NCBI GenBank assembly: GCA_029783825.1
Contig: JAREIK010005782.1
Location: forward strand, 174,260 to 238,259
From: Sapria himalayana
Taxonomy: Eukaryota; Streptophyta; Magnoliopsida; Malpighiales; Rafflesiaceae
DNA: 64,000 nt
Direction of reading: 5' to 3'
Below the pieces are notes generated by a model, which was given only the letters and a program-made list of their open reading frames with translations, searched no databases and was not told the DNA's origin. Shown piece by piece: positions 13,032 to 22,170 of this stretch; position 1 is the first letter of the stretch; each line of letters opens with the position of its first letter. A program made the position numbers and the translations under genes.

Positions 13032-14358
13032 TGTTGTGTATCAGTTTTGATGTGTGCAGTATTGTCCCAAAGGTGTGCTTGTGTCACATGTCACAGTGCT
13101 TCAATAACATTGTGCGTGCGCATGTGTCATAGAGTGTAGACATAAGTATAGCTACATGTGACCTTGAGCTTGAAGTTTTTCTCCTCACGTGTCTGAAGTT
13201 GTTTACTTTTGTCACCTATAAAATAAATATACAATCAAACCAAACATTAGAGAAGTTTTAGAGAGAAATTTTAGAGAGTAATTCTATAGATTTTTCTCAA
13301 ATCTTTAAATAGATACAAGTGTAGAAAGAATTTTCTTAGATGGAGAAGCCCCTCAACATCAAATTTCAAAAGCACGCTAAGTGTTGTGATCTTATATCAA
13401 AAGAAATTTTTGGGGGTTCTAAAAATTCTAAATATTTTATAATATTCTAGAATCATATAATACCTTTATGAAGGAAGGGTCCATCCTATTTTGGATATGT
13501 ATGGGTAAAGAAAATCCTTCCCATCTAATTTGGTGATGTTCTTGTCACATGTTTATTATGAAATTTGATCGTATCTTTTTGAAATTATCATGATGTTCTT
13601 GTCACATGGATATTTTAACATAATATATTAATAGGCAAATAATAATAAAAATGAAATTAAAGTTTAATAAACATTATAAAGTTATAATAAATAAAAGTAG
13701 TATATGCATTATATAATTTATGTTTTATAATTAAATCATGGTATTTAGTCAAAAACATTATTTTTTAATTTTGTTTATTTATTATAAAAGTTTTAAAATT
13801 TTTATTTAAAGGTAGATATTTATGCTATAATTTTATTTATTTATATTTGGATGTATTTGCATATATAAAGATATTTTCATGAATGTTTTAACATAAAATA
13901 TCGAAAGGTAAATAAAAATAAAAATGAAATTAATGTTTAATAAACATTTTTAAATTATAATCAAAAAATTAGTATATATTAAATAATTTATAATACAAAA
14001 TTATATCATATTGTTTAGTAATAAATATTAATTTTGTAATTTTATTTAAATGTTATAAATGTAGTAAATTTTTTATTTGATTATAAAATATTAATGCTTG
14101 ATGTAGCCATGGTGGAATGTGTGTAACATGTAGGTTGTGTTCATTGGGTTTTTTTTATATGAATCAAAGAGAGTGATTTTCCATGTAGAATTAAGTCAAA
14201 AAAAAAACTATATAGTTGTTAGTAAAGTGGCCATTGTTTTGGTGGTTCCATCACTATTTGACTACAATAGTAAATATTACAAGTTAATGCATAATTAAAA
14301 ATATTATATTTAATTTATTTATATCTAACATAGCTTTTTATTTCATGTTTTATCACAG
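13032..14358. other. CACTA-1 interior with direct repeats, no gene seen
   Basis: A TATA-like CACCTATAAAATAAATA stands near 13217. GATGTTCTTGTCACATG occurs twice (about 13535 and 13591). Two AT-rich copies of a segment of about 280 bases, recognisable by AAATGAAATTAA.GTTTAATAAACAT, start near 13604 and 13888. No protein-coding similarity was recognised. Confidence 0.5.
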
Positions 14359-14575
14359 GAACTCATGGAGGAACATATGATTGCTGCTTCTCAGCTAGTT
14401 GAGGGTTCTATGGATCTTCAGATAACTCTTTTGAAGGAAGAAATGCAGAAAATCAAAGAAGTGAATGATGAGATGAAAAAAATAAAGAATGTAATGCACT
14501 AGCATATGACATATATGGAGTCACAGTTAGTGGCCTTAATGAGACATATAACACACAGAGTTCCAGCAGAGCATT
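14359..14575 (+). pseudogene. TNPA-type CACTA protein, C-terminal coiled-coil fragment
   Basis: The plus-strand reading ELMEEHMIAASQLVEG... followed by LKEEMQKIKEVNDEMKKIKN and, after one stop, TYMESQLVALMRHIT matches the Lys/Glu coiled coil at the end of the CACTA-2 TNPA gene (25690-25960, minus strand: EEMQEIKEMNDEMKEIKNVM and VESQLAALTQHIA). TNPA proteins bind the subterminal repeats of CACTA elements. The rest of the gene is missing and the frame contains a stop, so this is a remnant. It fixes the orientation of CACTA-1 as plus. Confidence 0.7.
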
Positions 14576-14727
14576 AATGCTGGAAAGTCGAGCACAAATA
14601 CATCAATGAATGATGAGGATACTGATTTAGTTTTAAATGATTATATACCTATGTTACTTGTGAATATAGCTTTGGAATGAAAATAATTTTGGAATAAAAA
14701 TAGCTAGAGATTTTTACTGATTTACCT

Positions 14728-15214
14728 CTCTACATGTCTACCTATTATCTGTCTATCTGTATATATGTTTATATGTTTATCTGTATATCTATCTATCTAT
14801 CTATCTATCTATTTGTATATCTATCTATCTGTCTATATGTCTATCTATCTATTTATCTATCTATATGTCTGTCTATCTATCCATCTTTTTATCTATCCAT
14901 CTGTCCATTTGTCTTTTTGTCTATCCATCTGTCCATTTGTCTTTTTGTCTATCTATCCATCTGTCCAATTGTCCATCTATCCATCTATCCATCTGTCTAT
15001 CTATCTATCTATCTATCCATTTGTCTATCTTCCCATCTGCCCATTTTCCCATCTATAAATATGTTCATATGTCCATCTGCATATCTATCCATCTATCCAT
15101 CTGTCCATGTGTCCATGTGTCCATCTATCCATCTATCAATCTATCAATATGTCCATTTGTCTATCTATCAATCTATCTATGCATCTACCTATCCATCAAT
15201 TTATCTATCTATCT
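14728..15214. repeat. Second TCTA/TCCATCTG tract
   Basis: TATC units grade into TCCATCTGTCCATTTGTC variants from about 14878. It resembles the 385-5652 tract and probably was continuous with it before CACTA-1 inserted. The first copia LTR begins exactly at its right edge. Confidence 0.9.
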
Positions 15215-16735
15215 TGTTGTGGTTCTGGTAAATTTCATATCAGAATTTAACTATGGACTTGAAACCCACTAATGATCCAAGTGAATATAATTAAATGGTG
15301 GATAATGATATTACCTACTGTAGCACAAACTTAAAATTTGATTTTGATCAACTTATTGAATCCTAGCACAATCAAGTATCCATGCTTGTAGCGATATCCA
15401 CACAAATATATTTTCATTATATATAATTTTTCATTTTATATCTCTCCTATTTTATATAATATTTTGGTTTTTCACACATTTTATTAATAGGATGTGTCAT
15501 TAATGAAAGATTTTGATTTTTCACACAACTTTTCAAAAGGATGTGTCATTAAAGAAACCTTTAGTTTTTCACACACCTTTATAAAAGGATGTGTCATTAA
15601 TGAAAATGATGTCATTGATGAAAATAATGTGTTATTAATAACACACCTTTCTAAAAGAGTGAAACATGGGCTTTAAGTTTGGGCCAGTTTTAAAGGTCCA
15701 AATATATACTATTGGACTAAATTCTTTAGTCTAATTAGCTTAAGGTCTAAAAGAAATTTCAAACTTAAATTAGGCCTAGTATATTTTAGTCTAACTAAAA
15801 TAAAACAAACTCACATTATATATACATTTTTATGTGTGTGACACATTAGCTTCTCATAATGTTGGCAGCTAGTCTAAAATCTCATTTTAAAGAAATAAGA
15901 AATGAATAGCATTTTGCAATATATGATTATTACCCAAGTGTTGAAAATATAATAATTTCAATTAAACCTAATTTTATGACCAATTTTATTTGATGACTTA
16001 GTCTTTTTGTCCTTGATATCTAGATTGATTTATGAGACATTGATCATGTCATCCTCACGTCAATCTATATGTTTCTTGATCTTTGAGTAGACTAACTTAA
16101 ACAAACATGTTTAATATTTCATATTGACTTATTGCAGTATTGCCATGCATTTTAATAGTCCTACTCAATTAAGGGGCCAACTGATATTACTTCCATTATA
16201 TAGAAGGGACAAATTCCATCTACATCAATCACATCCCTTTGCATAATTTATTGTATACCTAGTAAACAACTTTATAACTATCCTTGTTACATATAGCATT
16301 TATTGAATATAAAGTATACAACACCTTATGTAGGGAACCATAGTGACTTTAGGTCAAAGGACAATTCATACTAATAATCGCTATGAGAATATGTATGACA
16401 CTTATATAACAATCCATGCAACATTCTCTTAGCGGGTCAGTTCAGTATATGTCCTCCAACATATACTCAAGTTTTCACTTAATATCCATATTAGTTAACC
16501 TGCATGCTAGTCTTAATGTATTAATATTTTCCTTGATTATTAATACTTGACTAGTGATAATTTATAATAGTATTCCTAGAATATATCACTCTAAGGCATT
16601 ATTTTTTTCATCTAATATTTTCATAGATCTAAATAAATTTAATGATCATAAAATAATATCATTATACATATAAGATTTGATACAAAAATCCCAAAAGAAT
16701 CATTTAATGATTGACTTTTGGGGCATACTCTAACA
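15215..16735 (-). mobile_element. Ty1/copia LTR, copy B (solo or duplicated)
   Basis: On the minus strand the unit starts TGTTAGAGTATGCCCC (16735) and ends ACCACAACA (15215), with TGTT...AACA termini. It is about 1,521 bp and collinear with LTR copy A (16765-22159 without hAT-1). Flanks are TATCT on the left and TATAT on the right, an imperfect 5-bp match. No internal copia sequence adjoins it on the left. Copies of GGATGTGTCATTAATGAA recur at about 15491-15602. It is either a solo LTR or a duplicated LTR, now separated from copy A by 29 bases of TCTA sequence. Confidence 0.8.
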
Positions 16736-16764
16736 TATATATCAATTTATCTATCCATCTATCT
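16736..16764. repeat. 29-base TCTA spacer between two LTRs
   Basis: Sequence of the form TATATATCAATTTATCTATC... separates the LTR copies and closely resembles the 25-30 bases left of LTR copy B (about 15190-15214). It therefore belongs to the same tetranucleotide tract or to a duplicated junction. Confidence 0.8.
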
Positions 16765-16938
16765 TGTTGGGGTTCCCATAAATTTTATATCAGAATTTCG
16801 TAATGGACTAGGAACTCACCAATGATCCAAGTGAATACAATTAAATGTTGGACATTGATGTTATCCATTGTAGTACAAAATTAAATTTTTGATTGCAAGT
16901 GTTCGTGCCTCTAGCAGTATCGACACAAACATATCTTC

Positions 16939-16982
<44 letters not shown>

Positions 16983-18171
16983 TTCTATCTCTCTCATTTT
17001 ATATAACCATTTAATTTTTCACATACCTTTCTATAAGGATGTGTCATTAACTAAAAGTATATGTCAATAATGATACTTTTTGGTTTTTCACACACTTATA
17101 AAAGGATGTGTCATTAATGAAACCTTTTAGTTTTTCACAAACAATTTTAAAAGGATGTGTCATTAATGAAAAGGATGTGTCATTAATGAAAAGGATGTGT
17201 CATTAATAACACACCTTAATAAAAGAGAAAAATATGAGCTTTAAGTTTGGGCCCATATTAAAGGTCCAAATATCTACTATTAGTCAAAACTCTTTATTCT
17301 AATTAGCTTAAGATCTGAAATGAATTTCAGACTTAAGATTAGGCTTAATTTATTTTAGATTAACTAAAATAAAACAAACTCCAAATATCTATATGTTTTT
17401 ATGTGTGTAACCCAATAGGTTCTCGTAACATTGGTAGTAACTTTAAATCTCATTTTAAAGAAACAAGCAATGAGCATCATTTAGCAATGCATCATTGCTA
17501 ACCAAGTGACAAAAATAAAATAGATTCAACTTAACCTAATTTTGTAACTTATTTTATTGTATGACTTAGTCTGTTTGTCCATTTTATCAAGATTGATTTA
17601 TGAGGCATGGATCATGTCATTCTCACATCAATATATATATATTTTGATCTTTGAGTAAACTAACTTTAATAAATAAGCTCAATATCTCAAATTGGCTTAT
17701 TTGAGCATGGTTGTGCATTTTAATTGTCCTCTCAATAAAGGGGCCAACTTATATCACTTCGTTATATAGTAGTGACAAATTCCATATACATCAATCACAT
17801 ACCTCTGCACAATTTTTTGTATACTCGGTAAATAACTTTATAACCATCCATGTTACAGGTGGTATTTGCTAAATTTAAAGTTTACAACTCCTTATGTAGG
17901 GAACCATAGTGACTTCAGGTCAAAGGATAATTCATACTAATAGTCATTATGATATGTGTATGACACTTATATAACAATCCATGCAACATTCTCATAGTGG
18001 GTCAGTTCAATATGCGTTATCCAACATATACTTATGTATTAACTTATTATCTCAAAATAGTAAACCTACATGCTAGGCTTAATGTATTAATATTGCCCTT
18101 AAATATTAAATCTTTACTAGGGATAATTTAGAGTAGTTTTCCATAGAATATATCATCCTAGAACATTATTA

Positions 18172-18179
18172 TATTCATC
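18172..18179. repeat. hAT-1 target-site duplication, left copy
   Basis: TATTCATC, identical to 22031-22038. Eight bases is the length diagnostic of hAT insertions. The uninterrupted paralogous site in LTR copy B (around 16606-16620, TTTTTCATCTAATATTTTCA) carries it once. Confidence 0.95.
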
Positions 18180-18200
18180 TAGAGGTGTCAAACGGGCCGG
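18180..18200 (+). repeat. hAT-1 left terminal inverted repeat
   Basis: Begins TAGAGGTGTCAAACGGG and continues CCGG; a perfect 21-bp inverted match to 22010-22030. The sequence type is shared with the older copy hAT-2 at 37696 (TAGGGGTGTCAAGTG). Confidence 0.95.
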
Positions 18201-18535
18201 GCCGGCCCGGCCCGGCACGAGGCACGGCACGGTTCGGCCGTGCCTGGGCCGGCCCGACACGTTAAAAAACCGTGCCCGGGCCCGTGCCGTGCCCGGTCGA
18301 AGCAAGGCACGAAACGTGCCGTGCATGGCACGAGCCGTGCCGTGCCAGGCCCGGCACGGCTCGTGCCTAGGCACGGCACGCCGGCACGGGTCCATCCCGT
18401 GCCGGTCCCGCAGGCACGCGTGGCATGCCGCCAGTGCCACGCGTGCCGTGGCGTGACCGCGTGACCCCTGACTCGTGAGTCGCGACTCACGGTCACGGGT
18501 CACGACTCACTGAGTCGTGACTCGTGCTCGAACCA
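18201..18535. repeat. hAT-1 left subterminal GGCACGGCAC array
   Basis: About 20 overlapping copies of GGCACGGCACG / CGTGCCGTGCC variants in both orientations, followed by repeated GACTCGTGAGTCGCGACTC palindromic sequence around 18467-18525. In Ac/Ds such subterminal hexamer clusters are transposase-binding sites; the same role is inferred. Long reading frames on both strands here follow from the absence of AT-rich stop codons and are not genes. Confidence 0.85.
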
Positions 18536-18558
18536 CCAGCACTAGGGCCCCCCCGGAA

Positions 18559-18604
18559 AAAAGACCGCGGGTCGGGTCCAAACAGACCCGACCCGCGGTC
18601 TTTT
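18559..18604. repeat. Perfect 20-bp inverted repeat (stem-loop potential)
   Basis: Arms 18559-18578 (AAAAGACCGCGGGTCGGGTC) and 18585-18604 are exact reverse complements with a CAAACA loop. On either strand it would form a very stable GC hairpin followed by T-rich or A-rich sequence. It lies between the subterminal array and the transposase promoter. Confidence 0.9.
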
Positions 18605-18810
18605 CCGCCGAAAACCGAGAAAAATGAAAAAAATAACGGGAAAAAAAAAAAAATTTCAAACGTAGATCGATTTTCAGCCGTTGGATTCGACGCCAATGGC
18701 TAGGGGGTAGAATCCGACGGTCCTCGTGATTCTGCCCATTAAATTTAATAAAAAAATTCAAAAAAATAATAAAAAAATAATTTTTTTTTTTAACAAAAAC
18801 TTTTTTTAGG

Positions 18811-18818
18811 CTATATAA
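18811..18818 (+). promoter_or_regulatory. Probable TATA box of the hAT-1 transposase
   Basis: CTATATAA followed by TCTACCCCCCTCCC, about 290 bases before the chosen start codon, with a CT-rich leader (TCTCTCTCTCAC near 18880) typical of plant 5' leaders. Prediction from position and sequence only. Confidence 0.5.
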
Positions 18819-19105
18819 TCTACCCCCCTCCCTATAGAATTTATGTTTTTCAAAAACATTAATCCTCTCAATTTTTTCTCTCTCTCACATAAACCGTGCT
18901 TTTCTCGCTCGGCCCTCGTTTTATTGATTTCGGCTTGAATTTTCGTGAAACTCAATTTGAGTTTTGAACTTCAAAGCTTCCTGCGGGCTTCGGTGCATCT
19001 TTCACGTGAGAGACCTCTTTGCTTTTACCGGGTAATATAATTTACTTTTTGTTTTATTTTCTCTCTCTAAATCTTCACTCTCTAGAAAAACGTACGAAAA
19101 AAAAA

Positions 19106-21229
19106 ATGACGAATTCACCTAACACATATTTAAATTTGGAAAATGAAAATGTTAGTGTTACACAAACGTCCGTGGCTCCTGAAACTTTGGTTTCTCCTGT
19201 CATGTCAGCCCAAAGTTCTAAAAAACAAAAAACTAGGAGGACTTCTGTAGTTTGGACACATTTTAAAATCATAACACAATTAGATGTTAGGGGTGAGGAA
19301 CATGAAATGGCACAGTGCAAATATTGTATGCGACTTTTAACATGCAAGAGTACATGTGGGACTGGGCACCTAAAGAGGCATTCTGAAATATGCTCCAAAA
19401 AACATGGACCGTTAGATCCTAGGCAAACCCAACTTGGCACTACATTTTTTGAGACTGGATCGAGTTCAGTCTCAAAGTTTAGTCCCTTCGTATACTCCAA
19501 CGAGTTGGGTAGGGACGGCATGGCCAGGCTCATCACATTGATGGGTCTTCCGATCAGATTTTCGGAAGATCCGAGGGTAGTCCGCATCATGCAGACTTAT
19601 TTTCAGCCATCCTATCGTAGGATTCCTAGGTCCACATCTAGGAGTGACATACTAAAGATATATAAGTTAGAAAAACAAAAAATAATTAATGAATTTTTGG
19701 CATTTAGTGGAGTGGTGTCCGTGACGTCCGATATATGGACATGTCACGATGATTCTTCTTATGCATGTATCACGAGTCATTATGTCGATTCAAACTGGAC
19801 AATAAATAAAAAAATATTAGGATTCACTGAGATTCTTCATCCTCATGATGGCCCGGCCATTTTTGAGTGTATGATGAAAATATTTAGGGAATATAAAATT
19901 CAAAATAAAATTTTTAGTGTCACTTTCGATAATGCTGCGAATAATGGAGTAGCGATCAATATGTTTGTTAGGAATATTAGAGACGCACCTTTAGGAGAGA
20001 TATTTCATGTCAGATGCATGTGTCATGTTATTAACCTTATAGTTCAAGTGGGTATGAAGGTGTGTTCCACCGCGTTGGAACATATACGCAATGCACTCAA
20101 GTATATTCGCACTCCTCGCAGACTACAAGAGTTTGGTAATCTCTGTTTGTCTGCGAATCTTAAGAAGAAGAAATTCCAATCTGATGTGAGACATCGTTGG
20201 AATTACACGTACCTGATGTTGGAATCATGTGTTGGATACGAACACGTGATATCCGACTACGTCAATAGTAAGAGTGGCGAACTTATTATTGACGACACTG
20301 ACTGGGCTTCAGGAATTTCATTTATGAAATTCCTGAAGATATTTTATGACACGACGAACATGTGTTCGTCGGTTTATACACCCACCACTTGCATTGCACT
20401 CCGTTGCATATGCAACATTAGTAGCATGTTTAGGATGTATCGAGCGGACCCGACGCTCAGCCTTATGGTTGCAGAGATGGAGACCAAGTACCTGAAGTAC
20501 TGGTCCACCATTCCATCTCTTTATTGCCTCGCAGCATGCATGGACCCTAGGGCTAAGGTGGAAGGGGTTGAAAACACCCTGACTTTCATTTCCTCGTGCA
20601 TGAACCTGGAAGAGCCACCTCAAGGGTTCATTTACGAGAAGTTGACAGACCTGTTCACATACTACGATACTAGGTATGGTGGTGGTGGTGTTGAGACTGT
20701 GAGTACGGACTCTGATACCTTGTTCGGAGATGACCCATATTCCATTAACCTAGCGAGGGGGAAACGTAGGGGTGGACCTTCACATAGGAGCGAGCTGTCT
20801 CGGTACTTAGATACCGATTACTGCTCAATCCTATCACCATCTGACAATAAGAATCTTGATTTATTACAGTGGTGGAAATCATATGAGTCCGCCTATCCCG
20901 TGCTATCTAGGATGGCACGGGATCTACTGACTCCTCCGGTGTCGAGCGTAGCATCGGAGTCTGCTTTTTCTGTTGCAGTGAACGTGATTTCGGATAGGAG
21001 ATCGAGATTACGTCCAGATATGGTTGAGGCCTTGGCATGTTTGAAGGATTGGGAGGATTCGAGATTTAGCATCAGTGATCGTGCTGAAGCTGGGACTGTG
21101 ACAGACACTGCAGTCGCATCCACATCCACTACGATGGCGGAGGAGCTGATTGCCGATGATGATGACCCATATGATACTGATCTTGATGTTGCGGCTGATG
21201 ATTCTCATTATATGCCGCTTGACGATTGA
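19106..21229 (+). CDS. hAT family transposase (BED zinc finger, hAT dimerisation domain)
   Basis: A 707-residue protein that would cut at hAT-1 ends and reinsert the element. The start at 19106 (MTNSPNTYL) is preferred over an in-frame ATG at 19019, whose 29-residue extension is hydrophobic, lies in leader-like sequence and precedes the conserved region. Domains in order: BED zinc finger at residues about 48-97 (CKYC at 71-74, H88, H92, then C96); RNase H-like catalytic core with Asp209 in TSDIW and Asp275 in TFDNAANN; the RCMCHVINLIV motif at 303-313 typical of the family; RHRWN at 363-367; and the C-terminal hAT dimerisation region from about 580, with DLLQWWK, YPVLSRMARDLL and VASESAFS, where Glu618 is the expected third catalytic residue. 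The tail is acidic (ADDDDPYDTDLD). No stops, frameshifts or introns are seen, so it looks functional. Length and motif order match plant Ac/Tag/ZBED-type transposases, including DAYSLEEPER-like domesticated relatives, but the flanking repeats show that this is an element gene. Confidence 0.95.
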   Translation: MTNSPNTYLNLENENVSVTQTSVAPETLVSPVMSAQSSKKQKTRRTSVVWTHFKIITQLDVRGEEHEMAQCKYCMRLLTCKSTCGTGHLKRHSEICSKKHGPLDPRQTQLGTTFFETGSSSVSKFSPFVYSNELGRDGMARLITLMGLPIRFSEDPRVVRIMQTYFQPSYRRIPRSTSRSDILKIYKLEKQKIINEFLAFSGVVSVTSDIWTCHDDSSYACITSHYVDSNWTINKKILGFTEILHPHDGPAIFECMMKIFREYKIQNKIFSVTFDNAANNGVAINMFVRNIRDAPLGEIFHVRCMCHVINLIVQVGMKVCSTALEHIRNALKYIRTPRRLQEFGNLCLSANLKKKKFQSDVRHRWNYTYLMLESCVGYEHVISDYVNSKSGELIIDDTDWASGISFMKFLKIFYDTTNMCSSVYTPTTCIALRCICNISSMFRMYRADPTLSLMVAEMETKYLKYWSTIPSLYCLAACMDPRAKVEGVENTLTFISSCMNLEEPPQGFIYEKLTDLFTYYDTRYGGGGVETVSTDSDTLFGDDPYSINLARGKRRGGPSHRSELSRYLDTDYCSILSPSDNKNLDLLQWWKSYESAYPVLSRMARDLLTPPVSSVASESAFSVAVNVISDRRSRLRPDMVEALACLKDWEDSRFSISDRAEAGTVTDTAVASTSTTMAEELIADDDDPYDTDLDVAADDSHYMPLDD

Positions 21230-21689
21230 TGCTCATCTGCTCTTTTTTTTCGATATATTTATTTTTTATACGCTTTGTTTGTACTTTGTATTATACGTTG
21301 TGTTGAAGTTGAAACTTATACTTTTTTTTTTCGGAGTTTTGGTTTCAAAAGCATGAATGGTAATTTTTATTTGCGTAGTTTAAATTTTTTTTCATTAAAA
21401 TTTTTACTAACTTAATGTATTTAATTATTAATTTAAGATTTAAATATTATTTTAAAATTTATTAACTTTAAATCTTAATATTTAATTAATACATTATAAT
21501 ATTAAAAAATGCTAAACTTAATTGAAAAAAAAAATAAATTTTCTAATTTTTTTTTACATACTTACATTTAATTTTAAATGTAATATTTTTAAACAAAAAA
21601 TTTTATTTTTTTTTATTACATAAACTTAAATAAAGATAAACAGAAAAATAATAAAAAAATTTAAAAAAAAAATTTATTTCAAAGTGCCA
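21230..21689. other. hAT-1 3' non-coding region
   Basis: AT-rich sequence between the transposase stop and the right subterminal array, with several T runs and ATTAA/TTAAT repeats. It presumably holds the transcript end; no single polyadenylation signal stands out. Confidence 0.6.
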
Positions 21690-22009
21690 AGCCAACTGCC
21701 AAGTGCCAAGCACGGGCCGTGCGCCCGTGCCCGTGCTTGGCTGTTGCAACACGCAACCGGCAACAGTGTTGCCGGTTGCGTGTTGCTGTTGCCTCTTGGC
21801 TCCCGGGACCCGGACCCCGGTTGAGCAAACGTGCCCGAGCGGGCCGGGTACGGCACGGCACGTCCGAACCGTGCCCACGGGCCGTGCCGTGCCCGTGGGA
21901 TAAAATACCGTGCCGTGCCGGGCACGGCACGGAACAGTGACCGTGCCGTGCCCTGCACGGCACGGTAGCACGGCGGGGCACTGGGAAAAACGGGCCGTGC
22001 CGTGCTGGG
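21690..22009. repeat. hAT-1 right subterminal GC-rich array
   Basis: Repeated GTGCCAAG, CCGTGCCGTGCC and GGCACGGCACGG units in both orientations mirror the left array. GCAACCGGCAACAGTGTTGCC around 21751-21785 forms an inverted repeat. Inferred transposase-binding region. Confidence 0.85.
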
Positions 22010-22030
22010 CCGGCCCGTTTGACACCTCTA
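22010..22030 (-). repeat. hAT-1 right terminal inverted repeat
   Basis: Ends ...CCCGTTTGACACCTCTA; perfect 21-bp reverse complement of 18180-18200. Confidence 0.95.
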
Positions 22031-22038
22031 TATTCATC
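22031..22038. repeat. hAT-1 target-site duplication, right copy
   Basis: TATTCATC, identical to 18172-18179. Confidence 0.95.
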
Positions 22039-22159
22039 TAATATTTGCACAGATCTAAATAAATATAATAATCATAAAATAATGCCTTTTACATAAATGA
22101 TATGATACAAAAGTCCAAACAAATCATTTAATGATTGTATTTTAGGGTATACTCTAACA

Positions 22160-22170
22160 ATCTCCCACTA
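22160..22170 (-). promoter_or_regulatory. Copia polypurine tract
   Basis: On the minus strand TAGTGGGAGAT lies immediately before the LTR start TGTTAGAG. This is the standard plus-strand primer position of Ty1/copia elements and confirms both the LTR boundary and the element's minus orientation. Confidence 0.85.

Larger units (their letters stand above)
5653..14725 (+). mobile_element. CACTA-1: decayed CACTA element carrying host gene fragments
   Basis: The left end is CACTATAAGAAA at 5653, followed by about 430 bp of TAGCTA/CTAGC-rich subterminal sequence. An internal segment (from 6161) is shared with the other CACTA elements here, and a TNPA-type coiled-coil fragment sits near the right side on the plus strand (14359-14575). 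The right end is inferred near 14725, where a degenerate TAGCTAGAGATTTTTACTGAT resembles the family's A-type terminus and the TCTA tract resumes. The element holds remnants of ATP synthase gamma and MED8 genes. Its transposase genes are otherwise gone, so it could not move on its own. The left boundary is solid; the right one is an inference. Confidence 0.6.
18180..22030 (+). mobile_element. hAT-1: complete, apparently autonomous hAT (Ac-like) element
   Basis: A 3,851-bp element with 21-bp perfect terminal inverted repeats (TAGAGGTGTCAAACGGG...) and a perfect 8-bp target duplication, inserted in a copia LTR. GC-rich subterminal arrays flank a single intact transposase gene (19106-21229). Perfect ends, perfect duplication and an uninterrupted reading frame point to a young insertion. 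All cis and trans parts expected for autonomous movement are visible; activity itself is inferred. Its GC-rich ends contrast sharply with the surrounding AT-rich DNA. Confidence 0.95.
16765..22159 (-). mobile_element. Ty1/copia 3' LTR, copy A, interrupted by hAT-1
   Basis: On the minus strand it begins TGTTAGAGTATACCC at 22159, directly after a polypurine tract, and ends GGGAACCCCAACA at 16765. Removing hAT-1 and one 8-bp duplication leaves about 1,536 bp, the length of copy B. It includes a (TA)n run at about 16943-16979 and three near-perfect 20-base direct repeats (AAGGATGTGTCATTAATGAA) at about 17150-17209, where copy B has a different arrangement. It is the downstream LTR of the copia element whose pol follows at 22170. 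Confidence 0.88.

Noticed and set aside
14734..15272. Overlapping Ser/Ile/Pro/Leu reading frames
   Set aside because: Same cause: TCTA/TCCATCTG repeat sequence.
18153..18503. Arg/Ala/Pro-rich frames on both strands at hAT-1's left end (and likewise 21603-22050)
   Set aside because: They arise from the GC-rich GGCACGGCAC subterminal arrays, which lack stop codons.
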